Below are positions 42,810 to 53,502 of a stretch of DNA of 64,000 nt, piece by piece. Source of the DNA: Triatoma infestans (lineage: Eukaryota > Arthropoda > Insecta > Hemiptera > Reduviidae); the NCBI GenBank assembly GCA_011037195.1, contig JAAEAF010006774.1, forward strand, positions 1-64,000. The letters are read 5' to 3'. The number at the start of each line of letters is the position of its first letter. Positions within the stretch are counted from its first letter, which is position 1. Under the pieces are notes generated by a model. The model had not been told where the DNA came from. It made no database searches and worked only from the letters and a program-made list of their open reading frames with translations. The position numbers were made by a program, and so were the translations under genes.

Positions 42810-43780
42810 AAGCATTAATAAGAATTGTAAGTGTGAAGAAAATTTGCCACTTCGCAGTAAGAGAAAGTAGTGTGAGTGTTTCACACCAAATTTTTTCTTT
42901 TATCTTGAAATTGATGGCGGCAAAGATGAAAGAAAAAAAATTCTTTCTTGAGGGAAATTAAAAACCTACATTTCGAAACAAAAAAAATCAATAGTCTCTT
43001 ATCCATAATAAAAGTGTTTTAGCCATTTCTTGTTTAGTTTTGGCAAGATGTTGCTACAAAGAGTCTCAGACAGAGAGAGAGAGAGACAGACAAATTTCTA
43101 TGAATCGCCTTAGTCTTCATCAAAATACATATAAGAGATAAAAATCAATTAAAAACAAATCCAAAAAAGACAAACTCATGTTTCTATTTAAAGAGACTGT
43201 TAAATTATAAATATTTCTAATATTTAATTTACATTTAATTATTTGCTCAATATATGTAAGATCTTTGTTTAAATTAAATATATAATTACAATCTTCTTTT
43301 ATAAAATTATAAATTAACAAGATTTTTCTCTGGAATTTTGCTTAATGAATATCCGCTTTGTTTATTTTACAATAATTAATGTTTTCTTAAAAACCCTTAA
43401 ATTTATAAAATAATATGTTTGAGGGTTTAAACATTCAAGGGAAACATGTTAAATACCCTCTATGTAAATCAAATTATTGTATAGAGTGTTCCATCTAAAT
43501 TATTTTCTCTTATACTTCTCTTACTGTATAAGAGGATGTACTGTATTGTTGTCCGAATTTCGAAATTGTTTTTTAACTAGAAATAAATGTTTTGAGACTT
43601 TCTGAACACAAAAAACTATTTTTTTTTTTTTACAATGGTGTGCATATAAGTACGTGTGTTTGTGTTTTTCCCCCTCTATATTACTCCTATCCAGAAGTAG
43701 TTTATTTATATACTATATACTTCATTAATACATAAAATATTCTATAATCTCACGTATAATGGTAAGTACTAAAATATTTT
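42810..43780. other. AT-rich DNA with a family D end fragment
   Basis: The end of family D (AAGAGAAAGTAGTGTGAGTG, TTTCACACC) lies at about 42857-42895. A short GA repeat is at 43074-43087. The remainder is AT-rich with nothing recognised. Confidence 0.4.
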
Positions 43781-44470
43781 TTTTTTTTATTTATTTGTAA
43801 TTTACATCTGTATATAAATACAATAGTAAATGTGGGGAGAGATAATACAAATCACCTGAGTCACTTGTGTGGAGAACTCACCCAGCGATGAGACTCCATA
43901 AGAAAAAAATGGCTGAACTTAGTTAATAACTTAGTTATTCATTAGATAGTCTCGAGGCCAGCGGCGTTTCAATCGTCTGGGAGGATTATCTGGAAGGGTA
44001 GAGGAACTTGGTTGGCGTACTAGAGGATTAGGGTGAGTAGAGAGGGACAGATGGAACTTTTTGTACTTGGTTTTAGCAACTTCGGTTATGTAAGGAATAT
44101 TGAGGTCTTGATGTAGGGTGAGATTTGATACATAGAACGGGGCATTGACAATTTTTCTGAGAATTTTGGATTGGAATTTTTGGTTGATCCCCAGATAAAT
44201 TAGTCTTTTATATTGTAGGGATAGTTTAGATCGTCTGCCGAGTAGTAGTGATAATAGTTTAAATCGTCTGTTGAGGTCTTGTCTTTTTAGTCGTGTCTGG
44301 GGGTTCCAGGTGAGCCGTTTGTCGATGTATAACCCTAAGTAGCGTACATAATCAGCAGTTGGAAGAGAAATACCATTAAAATATAGAGGGGGCAATGTAG
44401 TCCGTCTTAATGTAAAAGTAGTGTATTGGCATCAGAGACATTTTCCGTGGTAGTCTGCTTCATTTTGTGG

Positions 44471-44509
44471 TCAACGACCGGTTCGGGCGTTCGCTCATCT
44501 TCAGGATGC
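44471..44509 (-). ncRNA. hammerhead-like motif, left arm of family B copy 2
   Basis: Minus strand: CATC, CTGAAGA, T, stem GAGC/GCCC (one mismatch), GAA plus C (one base lost from GAAAC), GGTC, then GTTG. Slightly decayed relative to the right arm. Confidence 0.45.
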
Positions 44510-44574
44510 GTTTTTCAGACAGTGTGACAACACAGACTTGCAGAGCAAACTTAGTTTAACACTAAGTGAAAACG

Positions 44575-44612
44575 CATCCTGAAGATGGGCGAACGCCCGA
44601 AACCGGTCGATG
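44575..44612 (+). ncRNA. hammerhead-like motif, right arm of family B copy 2
   Basis: CATC (44575-44578), CTGAAGA (44579-44585), T, GGGC-GAAC-GCCC, GAAAC, CGGTC, then GATG (44609-44612). Helix I CATC/GATG and stem II are perfect. ACCGGT between GAAA's last A and the cleavage C is self-complementary, so helix III would form best between two molecules. Confidence 0.6.
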
Positions 44613-45009
44613 ACCACAAAATGAAGCAGACTACCACGGAAAATGTCTCTGACGCTTTCCAGCTCTGCGGAACCAACCACCACAACAGCTAGTGTATTGG
44701 CATTTTGTCTCGTTAATTTTTATTCGCCATTTTTCGCACCAGGTTTCCAGTGAGCTCAAATGGCTTTGAAGATTTCTAAAAGCAATTACGGTGTAGTTAT
44801 GCGGGGAGAGGATGGCTGCAGTGTCATCTGCAAAAGTAGAGAGCAGTGTATGAGGGGAAGTGGGGATGTCAGCAGTGTACATAGTGTAGAGAAGAGGACC
44901 GAGAATGCTCCCTTGCGGGACGCCAGCTTGGATAGGATATATAGGTGAAATGGCCGAACCATGGTTGACCAAATTTCTTTCCCAATATTTAAGAAATAAT
45001 TGTTTGTCT

Positions 45010-46780
45010 TATAGTTTTAATAAATCTATGAAAATCTTCAAAGTTCTATTTCGTGCACTAATACACTTTCTTTTAGTGGCCACTTGTTTCTTTCCAGATT
45101 GTATAAATTTTCGAATTCACATTGTCCTTTCACGTTCATATATCATGTAATATATATTTGGTTCTAATGTTAAATATGGTAGATAGGAAGCATGTTGACG
45201 ATTGTTTAATGCTTTTTTGATGTGAATTCTATTTAAATAGTGATGGAAAGGTTCGAGCGGATTCGGTTCACTGGAATGAATCCGGTGGTGGAACGAGTTG
45301 ATTCGAATCCCTATTTTTTTTTTTAAAAAGAACCATTCCACCAAAATTAAATGTAAATTTTTTAATATAATTTATAGTCACACTTTTAAATAAAATTAAA
45401 GTCCACTTAGATATTTCATGAAAATTAAACTTTGTTGTAGCCATGTTGAATGAACCTTGTGATAAACCCAGGGTTTGACAAACCTGGTGATACTACAGAT
45501 AGTGATTCCTGGTAGTTTTTTTGTACGCTGTAAAATAATTCCATAATTGAACAAAAATATAATAGTCCATATTGTGAAAAATTTAATTCCATATCATAAA
45601 AGCATAAATGATTAAGATTTAACAAACAAAAAATAAATCATCACCGACATAGTCATGTTCATTAATGGAGGTCATCTAGATATACACTGCATGATTCAAT
45701 AAAGGCAGCAATGAATTCGAAACGAAAAATTTCTGAACCCGATACCAATCTTGACATTCTCATTGGAATCCCTGGAAGCTACTTTTTTTTTGTTAGTAAT
45801 TGGCATTAGCTCTCATGCCATAGCCATGTTTGCAAGCTTTTTTTTGCTTGCATATCTACCATCAACTTATTCGGTACCTCAGTCCGTATCTAAGTATACC
45901 TCAGTCCATATTAAGTAAGCATCTCCATAACAACTATCATGTACGCATTCATGTATATAGTACTTACATGCATACACTCATATATACGGACATATACTCA
46001 TTTCCGAGTCTCCATGTCTTGACCGAAACTTACAAGCATACGTATACTATCTAAAACTCATTCAACACTTCCATTCATACACAGGTTCGTCAGGGAAAGC
46101 CAATCCCGACCAGAAACGGTGGCTCTCACATAATTTACACTATTTAGATAGTACAAGTGGACAGCCTGCCGCGGCCAGAAGTTGCTATCCCCGGTCGACA
46201 TTAGTCTCCTCCTCACATTCCATTCATACCAAACTTTCACCATTCCGTCTTACATCTATGTATAACTATTTTCAACATATTCAAAGTTAAAGCGACTGGA
46301 CTTGATTCAAATTATTTTGCTCCGGTAGGAACGAATACAGCAAATCACTGAATTTAGCCAATAGAACGCTTGCAAGTGAAATCGGTTTCAAAGTAATCCT
46401 GTCTGTAACTGAATCCATCCTTACGATGCCAGACAATGTTGACAATACCAGACCGCTCTCTATGTATATATATTTAATTTTTTTTAAATCTTCCTCAAAG
46501 TTTATTTATCAGTGCTAATTAGAAAAATAATATTAAAACAAATTATAATCATCTTAAAAAGTAATAAAATAAATGGATGACAAACACGAAATGCAACAGA
46601 CATATATGTGAAATAGGTAAGAAAAGAAAGGTGGATGAAATGTTAAATTTCATTTTGGCGCTATTTTAAAAAAATTATATTTGAATAATTGTGATATTTT
46701 CTATCTTTCATTCAAAATATTCAATTTTTTATTGAGTTTAATTTTATTAATTTGTTCCATGTTTGTTGTGTAACCTAATA
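45010..46780. other. AT-rich DNA with one unusual GC-richer segment
   Basis: The segment 46078-46225 is markedly less AT-rich than its surroundings and reads RQGKPIPTRNGGSHIIYTI on plus. I do not recognise it. The rest holds only short random frames. Confidence 0.4.
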
Positions 46781-46787
46781 TTAAATT

Positions 46788-47040
46788 CTGGTATTTTATC
46801 CGCCGTAGCATGCATATTTTTTGTTCCTGACCGGTTCCGGATAACCCCCCCCAATACATAAATACAACCAACAAGTGTGAGTGTAACACAAACGTTACGT
46901 TGAAGTGTAGTTTCTACAGGAACTTGATGAATTTGCTCTGACGTTGGATGAAAATCCGAAACCGGTCAGTAATAAAAGAAATATGCATGCTACGAAAATA
47001 CCAGAAGTTATCCAGCATTGCGGACCACCCACATTTTCAA
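46788..47040 (+). mobile_element. family A element, compact copy, 13-bp TSD
   Basis: The perfect direct repeat CTAATATTAAATT is at 46775-46787 and 47041-47053. Its left arm is cut short (tip, then ACCGGTTCCGG, then directly the CCAACAAGTG block). The right arm is full: GAAATATGCATGCTACG and CCAGCATTGCGGACCACCC. This shows the element's two ends cleanly. Confidence 0.88.
46933..46972 (+). ncRNA. hammerhead-like motif, compact family A copy
   Basis: TTGCT, CTGACGT (last base of the box changed from A), stem GGAT/ATCC, GAAACC, GGTC, AGTAA. Helix I TTGCT/AGTAA pairs over five bases with one wobble. Confidence 0.45.
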
Positions 47041-47284
47041 CTAATATTAAATTATTCATACAAATGCAGTTTATTATGTGCAAAAAATGCAAATTTCTCA
47101 CTAACTAATGTAGTTAATTACGAATTTAAATATTTAATGAATTAAACAACATTTGAACGATTATAAACGTCATTTTAACACCGAAAGTAAAAGCAATCGC
47201 GAAGGAACAGTTGAACGAGTTTTTAATAATCGGTACCGATCTTGGAGCCAATTTGAAACCAATAAATCCGGAAGGGGACTCATT

Positions 47285-47415
47285 TTGGAACGATAGGGAC
47301 AAGTGTATAAATGTTGCTGGAGACTATGTTGAAAAGTAACCAAAGTTTTGTATTGATTAAATAAATCGTTTTTGAGCTACAGCGAATTGTCCCGTTACTT
47401 ATTGAATGACCCTCG
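47285..47415 (+). mobile_element. 3' end of a mariner like the one at 29.5 kb
   Basis: It encodes DKCINVAGDYVEK and a stop. The 3' inverted end then follows (CCCGTTACTTATTGAATGAC, CCTCG) before TA. The 5' part is missing. Sequence is nearly the same as 30325-30442. Confidence 0.85.
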
Positions 47416-47849
47416 TATACGAGTATATGGTACGCATGCGAGAATTCCTTTATATATGGCAAGAGACGACTACTTCTCCTTCATCTAATGACAGCGCTGA
47501 ATATTAATAGCTCTGTCTTAATGGATAGGAATTGTACAGTGCCTATATTAATGTTATCTCGCTCATTCGAACACTCTCTCTCTCTATAATATATATATAT
47601 TGTATATATATATATATATAAGCACTCAAGGGATAATACAATTTTAGTTTAACAAAAACAAGAATCCCTGGTATATAGGTCACAATAAATTCTTGACATT
47701 ATATGTTTGGCTACTTTACTAATCAAAAAAACTTCATGCAGACTTAGATACGAACCAGCTGAGGTTAAGTGTAGAATAGCTGTCCCTTTCACGAGCGCAT
47801 TCTACGTTTTTTTTCTTCATTTTTTGTGAACTGAACCCAATATCTGAAA

Positions 47850-48480
47850 CAGGGGGGTGTCCAACCCATGTCCCGGGGGTCACATGCGGCCCAACAAGCA
47901 ATTTTAAACATATAAATGAATTACCCTATCTCTAAGATTAAAGTCAATATATCAGTAGAATGTTTCAAACCATATTAGCCTTCCAAATGAAACTGAAATT
48001 CTGGTTAGATCAATTTAAGGACAACAATTTTTATGCATTCCAACACGTTGGGTGAACACTGTCTTGTGAACAGGAAAAAATATGCAGTCTATGCATTTTT
48101 TGATTTGATACAAGAATTTGAAAAGATGTTTTCCAGATTCCCATTGAAATAATCAAAATATTTTTGCAGTCTAAGTATTTATGTTATCTGCCAAATTTTT
48201 AATGAGATTCATGGAGCTGCAATTTGATCTTCAACTTAAAAAGAAATTTGATCAAGTTTCTTGACTGGACTTTTATCCCTTGTTAGACATCCTTGATGCT
48301 TTTGATGACGCTTTTTGGCAACTTCTATATTTGTGACCAACTATTTTCATGGATGAAGTACACTACGGTTAACTGCTTTCACTGAACCATATATTGTTTC
48401 AATTCAATTTTTATAATGTAATAAATTTTTGCGTTGTTATCAAGGGTGGCTATGTAACGGAAAAGATCAAATTCTATATG
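47850..48480 (+). mobile_element. hAT-type transposon remnant (GTF2IRD2-like transposase C-terminus)
   Basis: CAGGGGGGTGTCCAACCC followed by CACATGCGGCCCAACAAG resembles hAT terminal sequence. Frames then give FQMKLKFWLDQFKDNNFYAF-like, EFEKMFSRFPL and FNEIHGAA, the C-terminal region of hAT transposases related to GTF2IRD2. Many stops. Most of the protein and the other end are gone. Confidence 0.5.
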
Positions 48481-48484
48481 GAAA

Positions 48485-48520
48485 CATCAGAGACATCTTC
48501 CGTGATAGCCTGCATCTCTC
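48485..48520 (+). repeat. family B end fragment
   Basis: CATCAGAGACATCTTCCGTG and ATAGCCTGC match the left end of the family B copy at 44433. Nothing further of the element is present. Confidence 0.6.
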
Positions 48521-48539
48521 TAAATGGAATGGATACTAT

Positions 48540-49790
48540 TGGGTGGACAATTTGAAAATGTAATGTTTAATCATGCACCAAGTTTACTATATTTTGCTAA
48601 ATGGTCCGCTACCACCTACTTTGTTTCTCTTGCACAGTTTCCATGTAATGAATCAACTCCCTCAAAAATTCTCTAAGGATTTTATCATTGAAACCTTTAA
48701 TTTTATCTAGCCTTATCTAGTCTTATCTGGATCTAAATTTAGATTCATATCTAATTTATGTCTTATGTAGACCAATCTTCATCACTCACGAAGATACATT
48801 GCTTCTAATATAATTCGACCATTGATTTCAGACTGAACCTTATTATTGAACACATGCGTGCCTGAGTGAACTATTTATCATTCAAAGGGATATTCATCAG
48901 TTGTGTAATCTCTGAACATATCACACTTTCTGACCCAACATTCATATAGTTTATCATAATATACTGATATCATATCTAACCTACATATGATTATGCTAAA
49001 TATACTACTTTACTTCCTTTCATTCAATACTCTGATAGCATAGAATGTTTACATTATAAGCAACTTCTGTATGCGTCATCCTTTCACAAAGTTAACATTT
49101 TATGTATACGTATTCTTGTAAGAAAATATGCACGTACTTACTTAGTTTAATAAGTAATTAGTTGTAGATAGTGATTTAATACTAGCCTAAGTGAATCAGT
49201 TTGTAAAATAAAACGTGATTTTGTGTTTCTAGTAGTCCTGGTTTGGATAATTGTTGCTCGAATAAGACACTGAGAATTAACAGCCACGACACATGAACAG
49301 TTATTCCATTTTAAGTGCTTCAGTCTTAAGGAATAATGTAGGCAAAGGAAATAAGAGGTAACGGTTATAGCATATTGCTTCGGTAACTTTACATTTCTGC
49401 TTTTCAAGAAGATTTCTCTTCATCTCGCCTGATCAACTATCCTGCATTAAGAGTCCAACAAGATTCAGAATTCCAAAATTATCAAACTGGAAAACGAAAC
49501 AGTTATCTAGTAAACTGGAGGAAATCTGCTCTAAAACAATTGCATCATTTCAGCAAATAGCTTAAATAATAGTTATTAAATCATCTTTACCATTATCTCA
49601 GGATATATTGTGATATTCACAGATATATAATGGGTATAGTACATATGGCCAAGAAATAAATCCCTTTAATTTATTATAATTCAAATATTATTTAAAAGGA
49701 CTCAATAATTATTCTTATTAATTTTTTTCCAGTTTAAATTATAATATATAATAATTCATATAAAAGAATTAGAGATATTTAAAATGAGAA
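48540..49790. other. AT-rich DNA, nothing recognised
   Basis: Unique-looking AT-rich DNA. An 86-codon minus frame (49407-49147) has no features I can name. Confidence 0.4.
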
Positions 49791-49799
49791 ACATTTTGG

Positions 49800-50060
49800 C
49801 GGTTAAATCCAATGTCGGTATTGAAGGAAATGAATAAGCGGATTAATTAGCGAAAGAAACATCTCAGGACTAACAATAGAACTTTCATAATACTAAATGC
49901 CTAAATCATGCATAAAATGAGAATTGTTACAGACTGATATACAAGAATGAAATTATAATTGGTAACGAACTGAGAACCATTCTTTCCAAACTTAATCTCA
50001 AGGATTCAGAGAGACATTTGATTATACCGCATATATTGAAAGGAGATGGACCAAATATGT
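49800..50060 (+). mobile_element. LINE RNase H fragment
   Basis: VKSNVGIEGNE, stop, AD, stop, LAKETSQD matches the end of retrotransposon RNase H (SHVGIEGNE-AD-LAKE). It continues NELRTILSKLNLKDSERHLI. Two stops occur inside the motif. Confidence 0.5.
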
Positions 50061-50136
50061 AAAATATATATACACATAGGTATATATATTACATTATATT
50101 ATATAGGTATATTATATAAGTACATTATATAGGTAC

Positions 50137-50275
50137 ATTTTATCAGTCGTAGCAATACTTATCATATTCCTGACCGGTTTCAGATTTTCATCCATCGTCA
50201 GAGCAAATTTATTAAGTTTGTGTGTTTGAGAGTTTACATCAATGTAATGTTTCTGTTACACATCACACATGGCTT
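50137..50275 (-). mobile_element. family A arm
   Basis: On plus: TTTTATCAGTCGTAGCA, then CCTGACCGGTTTCAG and the TAATGTTTCTGTTACA block. A single arm without its inverted partner. The hammerhead-like core is at 50167-50205 (minus): CTGACGA, stem GGAT/ATCT, GAAACCGGTC. Confidence 0.7.
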
Positions 50276-51193
50276 TTAAAAAATGGTCTGTGTGTGAACG
50301 TTGTAACAGCAAGAGAAGCTCAGCAACCAAAGAGAGCAAAGAGAAGCTCAACCACTCTCTCGGACTGGAATGGGAGAAGCTGTATGAATATAGCGACGGA
50401 CAGTCCATAAAAACACAGTTGAAATCAGTTCAGTACACCCAATCGCTACGTGTCATTCTCATACCACTCTACCTTAAACATTCCTCTATTGTAAAGTCCA
50501 GGCAGTCGGTGTCCATTTATTAATATAATAGTTAACCAGTGTTAACCAAGTCTTCTTCTTATATCATAAACCACACCTAAATTCTCTCCACCTAACAATC
50601 CATTATAATGTACATATGTGAACAGCAAAGCTCAAAAACGAAAAATCATTAAACGTTCATACTTGGCATTCCATTTTGGAATTCCTCAACCGGAAGTACC
50701 ACTTTACAAAGTGTGAATTGTTCAATTTTTTGCGATTTTCTCGAAAACAGCTCCTACAATTTTCTTTAAATTATATATATTAACTACACATATAGAGAAC
50801 TAGAACTTTTATTCGAAACATTTCGGTGGGAAAAGTTCATTAAAGCGAGATTTTGTGGGAGAGGGTGGGGGTTATGTTTTTCTCTAAAGTACTCGTTCAA
50901 TTTATTTATAATTGTAGTATCTAAATAATATTAAAAAAATAGAATTAAGTATGTTGCCAATATTTCGAATTTGAAGAAAATCGATTAATCGGAAGTGCAT
51001 TTCTAATAATCAGTTTTCGGTGATTTTCTCCAAAACGGTTTCAACAATTTTATTTGCACTTAATATTGCAAAATGCTGCAACTTTTATTTGAAATATTTC
51101 ACCAGAATAAGGTGTTTTTTTGGGGGGAGAGAGGGGTGTATGTTTTTCCCTAAAGTGCTATTTAAGTTTTATTATACAATTCTATCTTTAAAA

Positions 51194-51757
51194 TACTGCA
51201 CTAAATGGAAAATGAAAATAAATCACGACAAAACAAACGCCATACTGTTTACTAAACGTAGACCTATAATCAACAGACAAATTAAATACAACAATACTTT
51301 GATCCCTTGGACTAACAACGTCAAGTACCTCGGAATAACTCTGGACAACAAATTGACCCACGTACAAGACAAAGTGAATTCTGGAAAAATGACTATAAGA
51401 CTACCTTTCCCGTTATTGTCACTGCGACTCAAAAATGATCACACAAAACAAACTCCTACTGTACAAAGTAGTCATCAGACCAATGTTACTTTACGCTTCC
51501 TCCACCTGGAACCTAACTAGTAACAGTAACATAAAAAAAAAACTTCAGATAATCCAAAACAAATTCCTAAGACTTGCGACTGACTCCCCACGATACATCA
51601 AAATCGATCTACTTCACGTAAAATCTTCTGTAACCTCAGTTTATTCCTTCATCCAAAATCGTCTCTGGAAACTCCTCTCCACTCTAGACTGTCATCATAA
51701 TCCACTCTGCCGCGAAATAGCTATCCTGCTATCCCTCCATACATTACAAGCATAAAA
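51194..51757 (+). mobile_element. Jockey-type LINE RT C-terminal fragment
   Basis: WKMKINHDKTNAILFTKRRP, then NNVKYLGITLDNKLTHV, a frame change, then ITQNKLLLYKVVIRPMLLYA and KKLQIIQNKFLRLATDSPRY. This is the RT thumb and following region of Jockey elements. The second frame is open to a stop at 51755. Upstream catalytic boxes are absent. Confidence 0.8.
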
Positions 51758-51857
51758 GACTGAAACACATCCTCTCGTTATATTTTTCCTAAAGCTGCAG
51801 GTTTATACCTCGCCTTATCTCAAAAATCACTACACAAACATTGTAGGAAGGTTATGT

Positions 51858-52500
51858 TTATTTTTTTTTTTTTTTTATTAAGCCTTAACGTATTACAAAA
51901 ATACAAAAAGCACGTCAACAAATTCTAGCTGTGATATACAAAGAAACTGAGTTAACTTTAAATAAACTTTGTTCTTTATAATTAATGTAAATGTAAATAT
52001 AACCAGGGATACTTAGTCTGTACAAAATTCTGTAACCTTCCACTTGTGTTCTAAATATTCAGTAATACTGTAGAAAGTTTTCTCTATCAGAAATCTTCTT
52101 ACTACTTTTCTGAACTGTTTTTCTTCAATTTCTTTAATTTCATGCGGCAACTTATTATATATTTTCCGAGACATTATAGTTGGAGATAAATCAGACTTTT
52201 TTCAGTCTTTTAGCTGGAATGTGTAAGTTGTTTTTACTTCTTATGCCATATTGATGGAAATCATTTCTGAACACATTATTAGTATTATCTTTTATAGCCA
52301 ATAAATTAGTTATAATAAACAAAGATGGCAAAGTTAGAAGAGAATGCTCTTTAAACAATGCTTTACACCTATCTCTATTATTTGTATAAACATGGTTCTT
52401 ATTGCTTTTTTTTTGTAGCTTAAAGACTAGATTACTATAAAGTTAATGGACATTGGTACTTCTATTAATTATTATTGTACATATTTGTAAATTTGTAATA
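51858..52500 (-). mobile_element. LINE C-terminal fragment of a different clade
   Basis: Minus: CKALFKEHSLLTLPSLFIIT, HQYGIRSKNNLHIPAKRL and later FISNYNVSEN. This matches the region after RT in CR1/L2-like LINEs (LTLPSLYI...H-Y-TR...L-IP). The A-tail is the T-run at about 51860-51877. Confidence 0.6.
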
Positions 52501-52919
52501 AAGCTTTTTATCTATCAATCTATCTACAATTCTAACTTTTAAATTATATTAATTAGATTTGAATATATTGTCAAAATTCTGAGTTTGACGGAAATCTGCT
52601 TTGACTGAAATTGTGTTTTTATTGAAGTTATTTCAATTTTATCCATAAAAACACTGACGGATTTCATTAAATTTGGTACACTAACTATGAATACAGAGAC
52701 GTAGCACTTTTATTGGGAATTTTTTCTGAGAAAATTAATTTAAAAAAAATTTGGGGGGAGTGGGAGTGAATGGTTTCTTTAAAAAAATAGACATTTCATT
52801 AAGTTTATATTCTCCAATTAATATTAAATTGACTTCAAGCAAATATTTCGTAAAAAGTTTCTCACTTAAATCTGTGTAATGTGCAGCAAGAGAAAGTTGT
52901 CACCAGATTTTTTTTCTTG

Positions 52920-53500
52920 TAAAATCTAACAGGAATTATCTCATTATAATTATCTTATTTCAACTATCACAAATTATCCGAGTTATGAAATTAGCAAAAT
53001 GAAACTTGCAAAGTCGGAAATTTCAACTCCGTCTTCAGGTTTTTGGTATAAAAAAAATACCTTGATAGTTGCCTAATGAGTAATTATGAAGCTATTTAAA
53101 ACTAATAAGCTCTAATTAATTTTGGCTTTAAGAAATTCTCTTGAATCTACTTAAGGTTTTGATGAATTACGATGGGCCTCTTGTGGAAATAAAGTGCGTT
53201 ATTATTAAAATTTATATTTGTTATTAGTAATTAATGGATTAAGTGGTTAACTTTGCTAATAGTATCTTGCTAATTATCCGTGTCAATATATACATATATT
53301 ATGTGGGGTGGACCCCAGAATTATTGTTAATATCGAAAGAACAGTATCGATATATTAGTAGAGAAGGTTAGAGAAAATAGTAACCTGAGTGTATGTAGTA
53401 GTAGTATGTCGTATAATGTTGTATGGTGTTTTCAATTAAATCAAAACAATTAAAAGGTGATAGAATATATTATTGATAAACCCTATATATATATATATAT
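52920..53500. other. AT-rich DNA ending in a TA microsatellite
   Basis: No gene supported. A TA microsatellite at about 53483-53502 abuts the inverted-repeat transposon. Confidence 0.4.
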
Positions 53501-53502
53501 AT

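Larger units (their letters stand above)
44433..44689. mobile_element. family B palindromic hammerhead-type element, perfect 14-bp TSD
   Basis: The direct repeat TAGTGTATTGGCAT is at 44419-44432 and 44690-44703. The element starts CAGAGACATTTTCCGTGG and ends CGGAACCAACCACCACAACA. Both arms carry the hammerhead-like block, and the centre is a short spacer with TTAGTTTAACACTAA. It interrupts the Jockey RT between the thumb codons. Removing one TSD copy restores the host frame, so the insertion is precise. Confidence 0.92.
43780..45010 (-). mobile_element. Jockey-type LINE, 3' half, interrupted by a palindrome
   Basis: Minus frame 44972-44704 reads IQAGVPQGSILGPLLYTMYT, STFADDTAAILS, then WCEKWRIKINETKCQ, all canonical Jockey RT. 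After the palindrome at 44433-44689 it continues LRRTTLPPLYFNGISLP, YVRYLGLYIDKRLTW and the C-terminus to 43931. The coding sequence is nearly intact apart from the insertion, so the copy was fairly young when hit. The A-tail is the T-run near 43781. The endonuclease and the first part of RT are missing. Confidence 0.9.
50620..52915 (+). repeat. family D interspersed repeat, split by LINE pieces
   Basis: Left part 50620-51193 and right part 52527-52915 align with the complete copy at 58770-59755 (shared: CCTCAACCGGAAGTACCACT, GCGATTTTCTC, GGTACACTAACTATGAA, AAGAGAAAGTTGT). The break has near-identical flanks ACAATTCTATCTTT and ACAATTCTAACTTT (13 of 14), as after a retroposon insertion. Confidence 0.7.
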
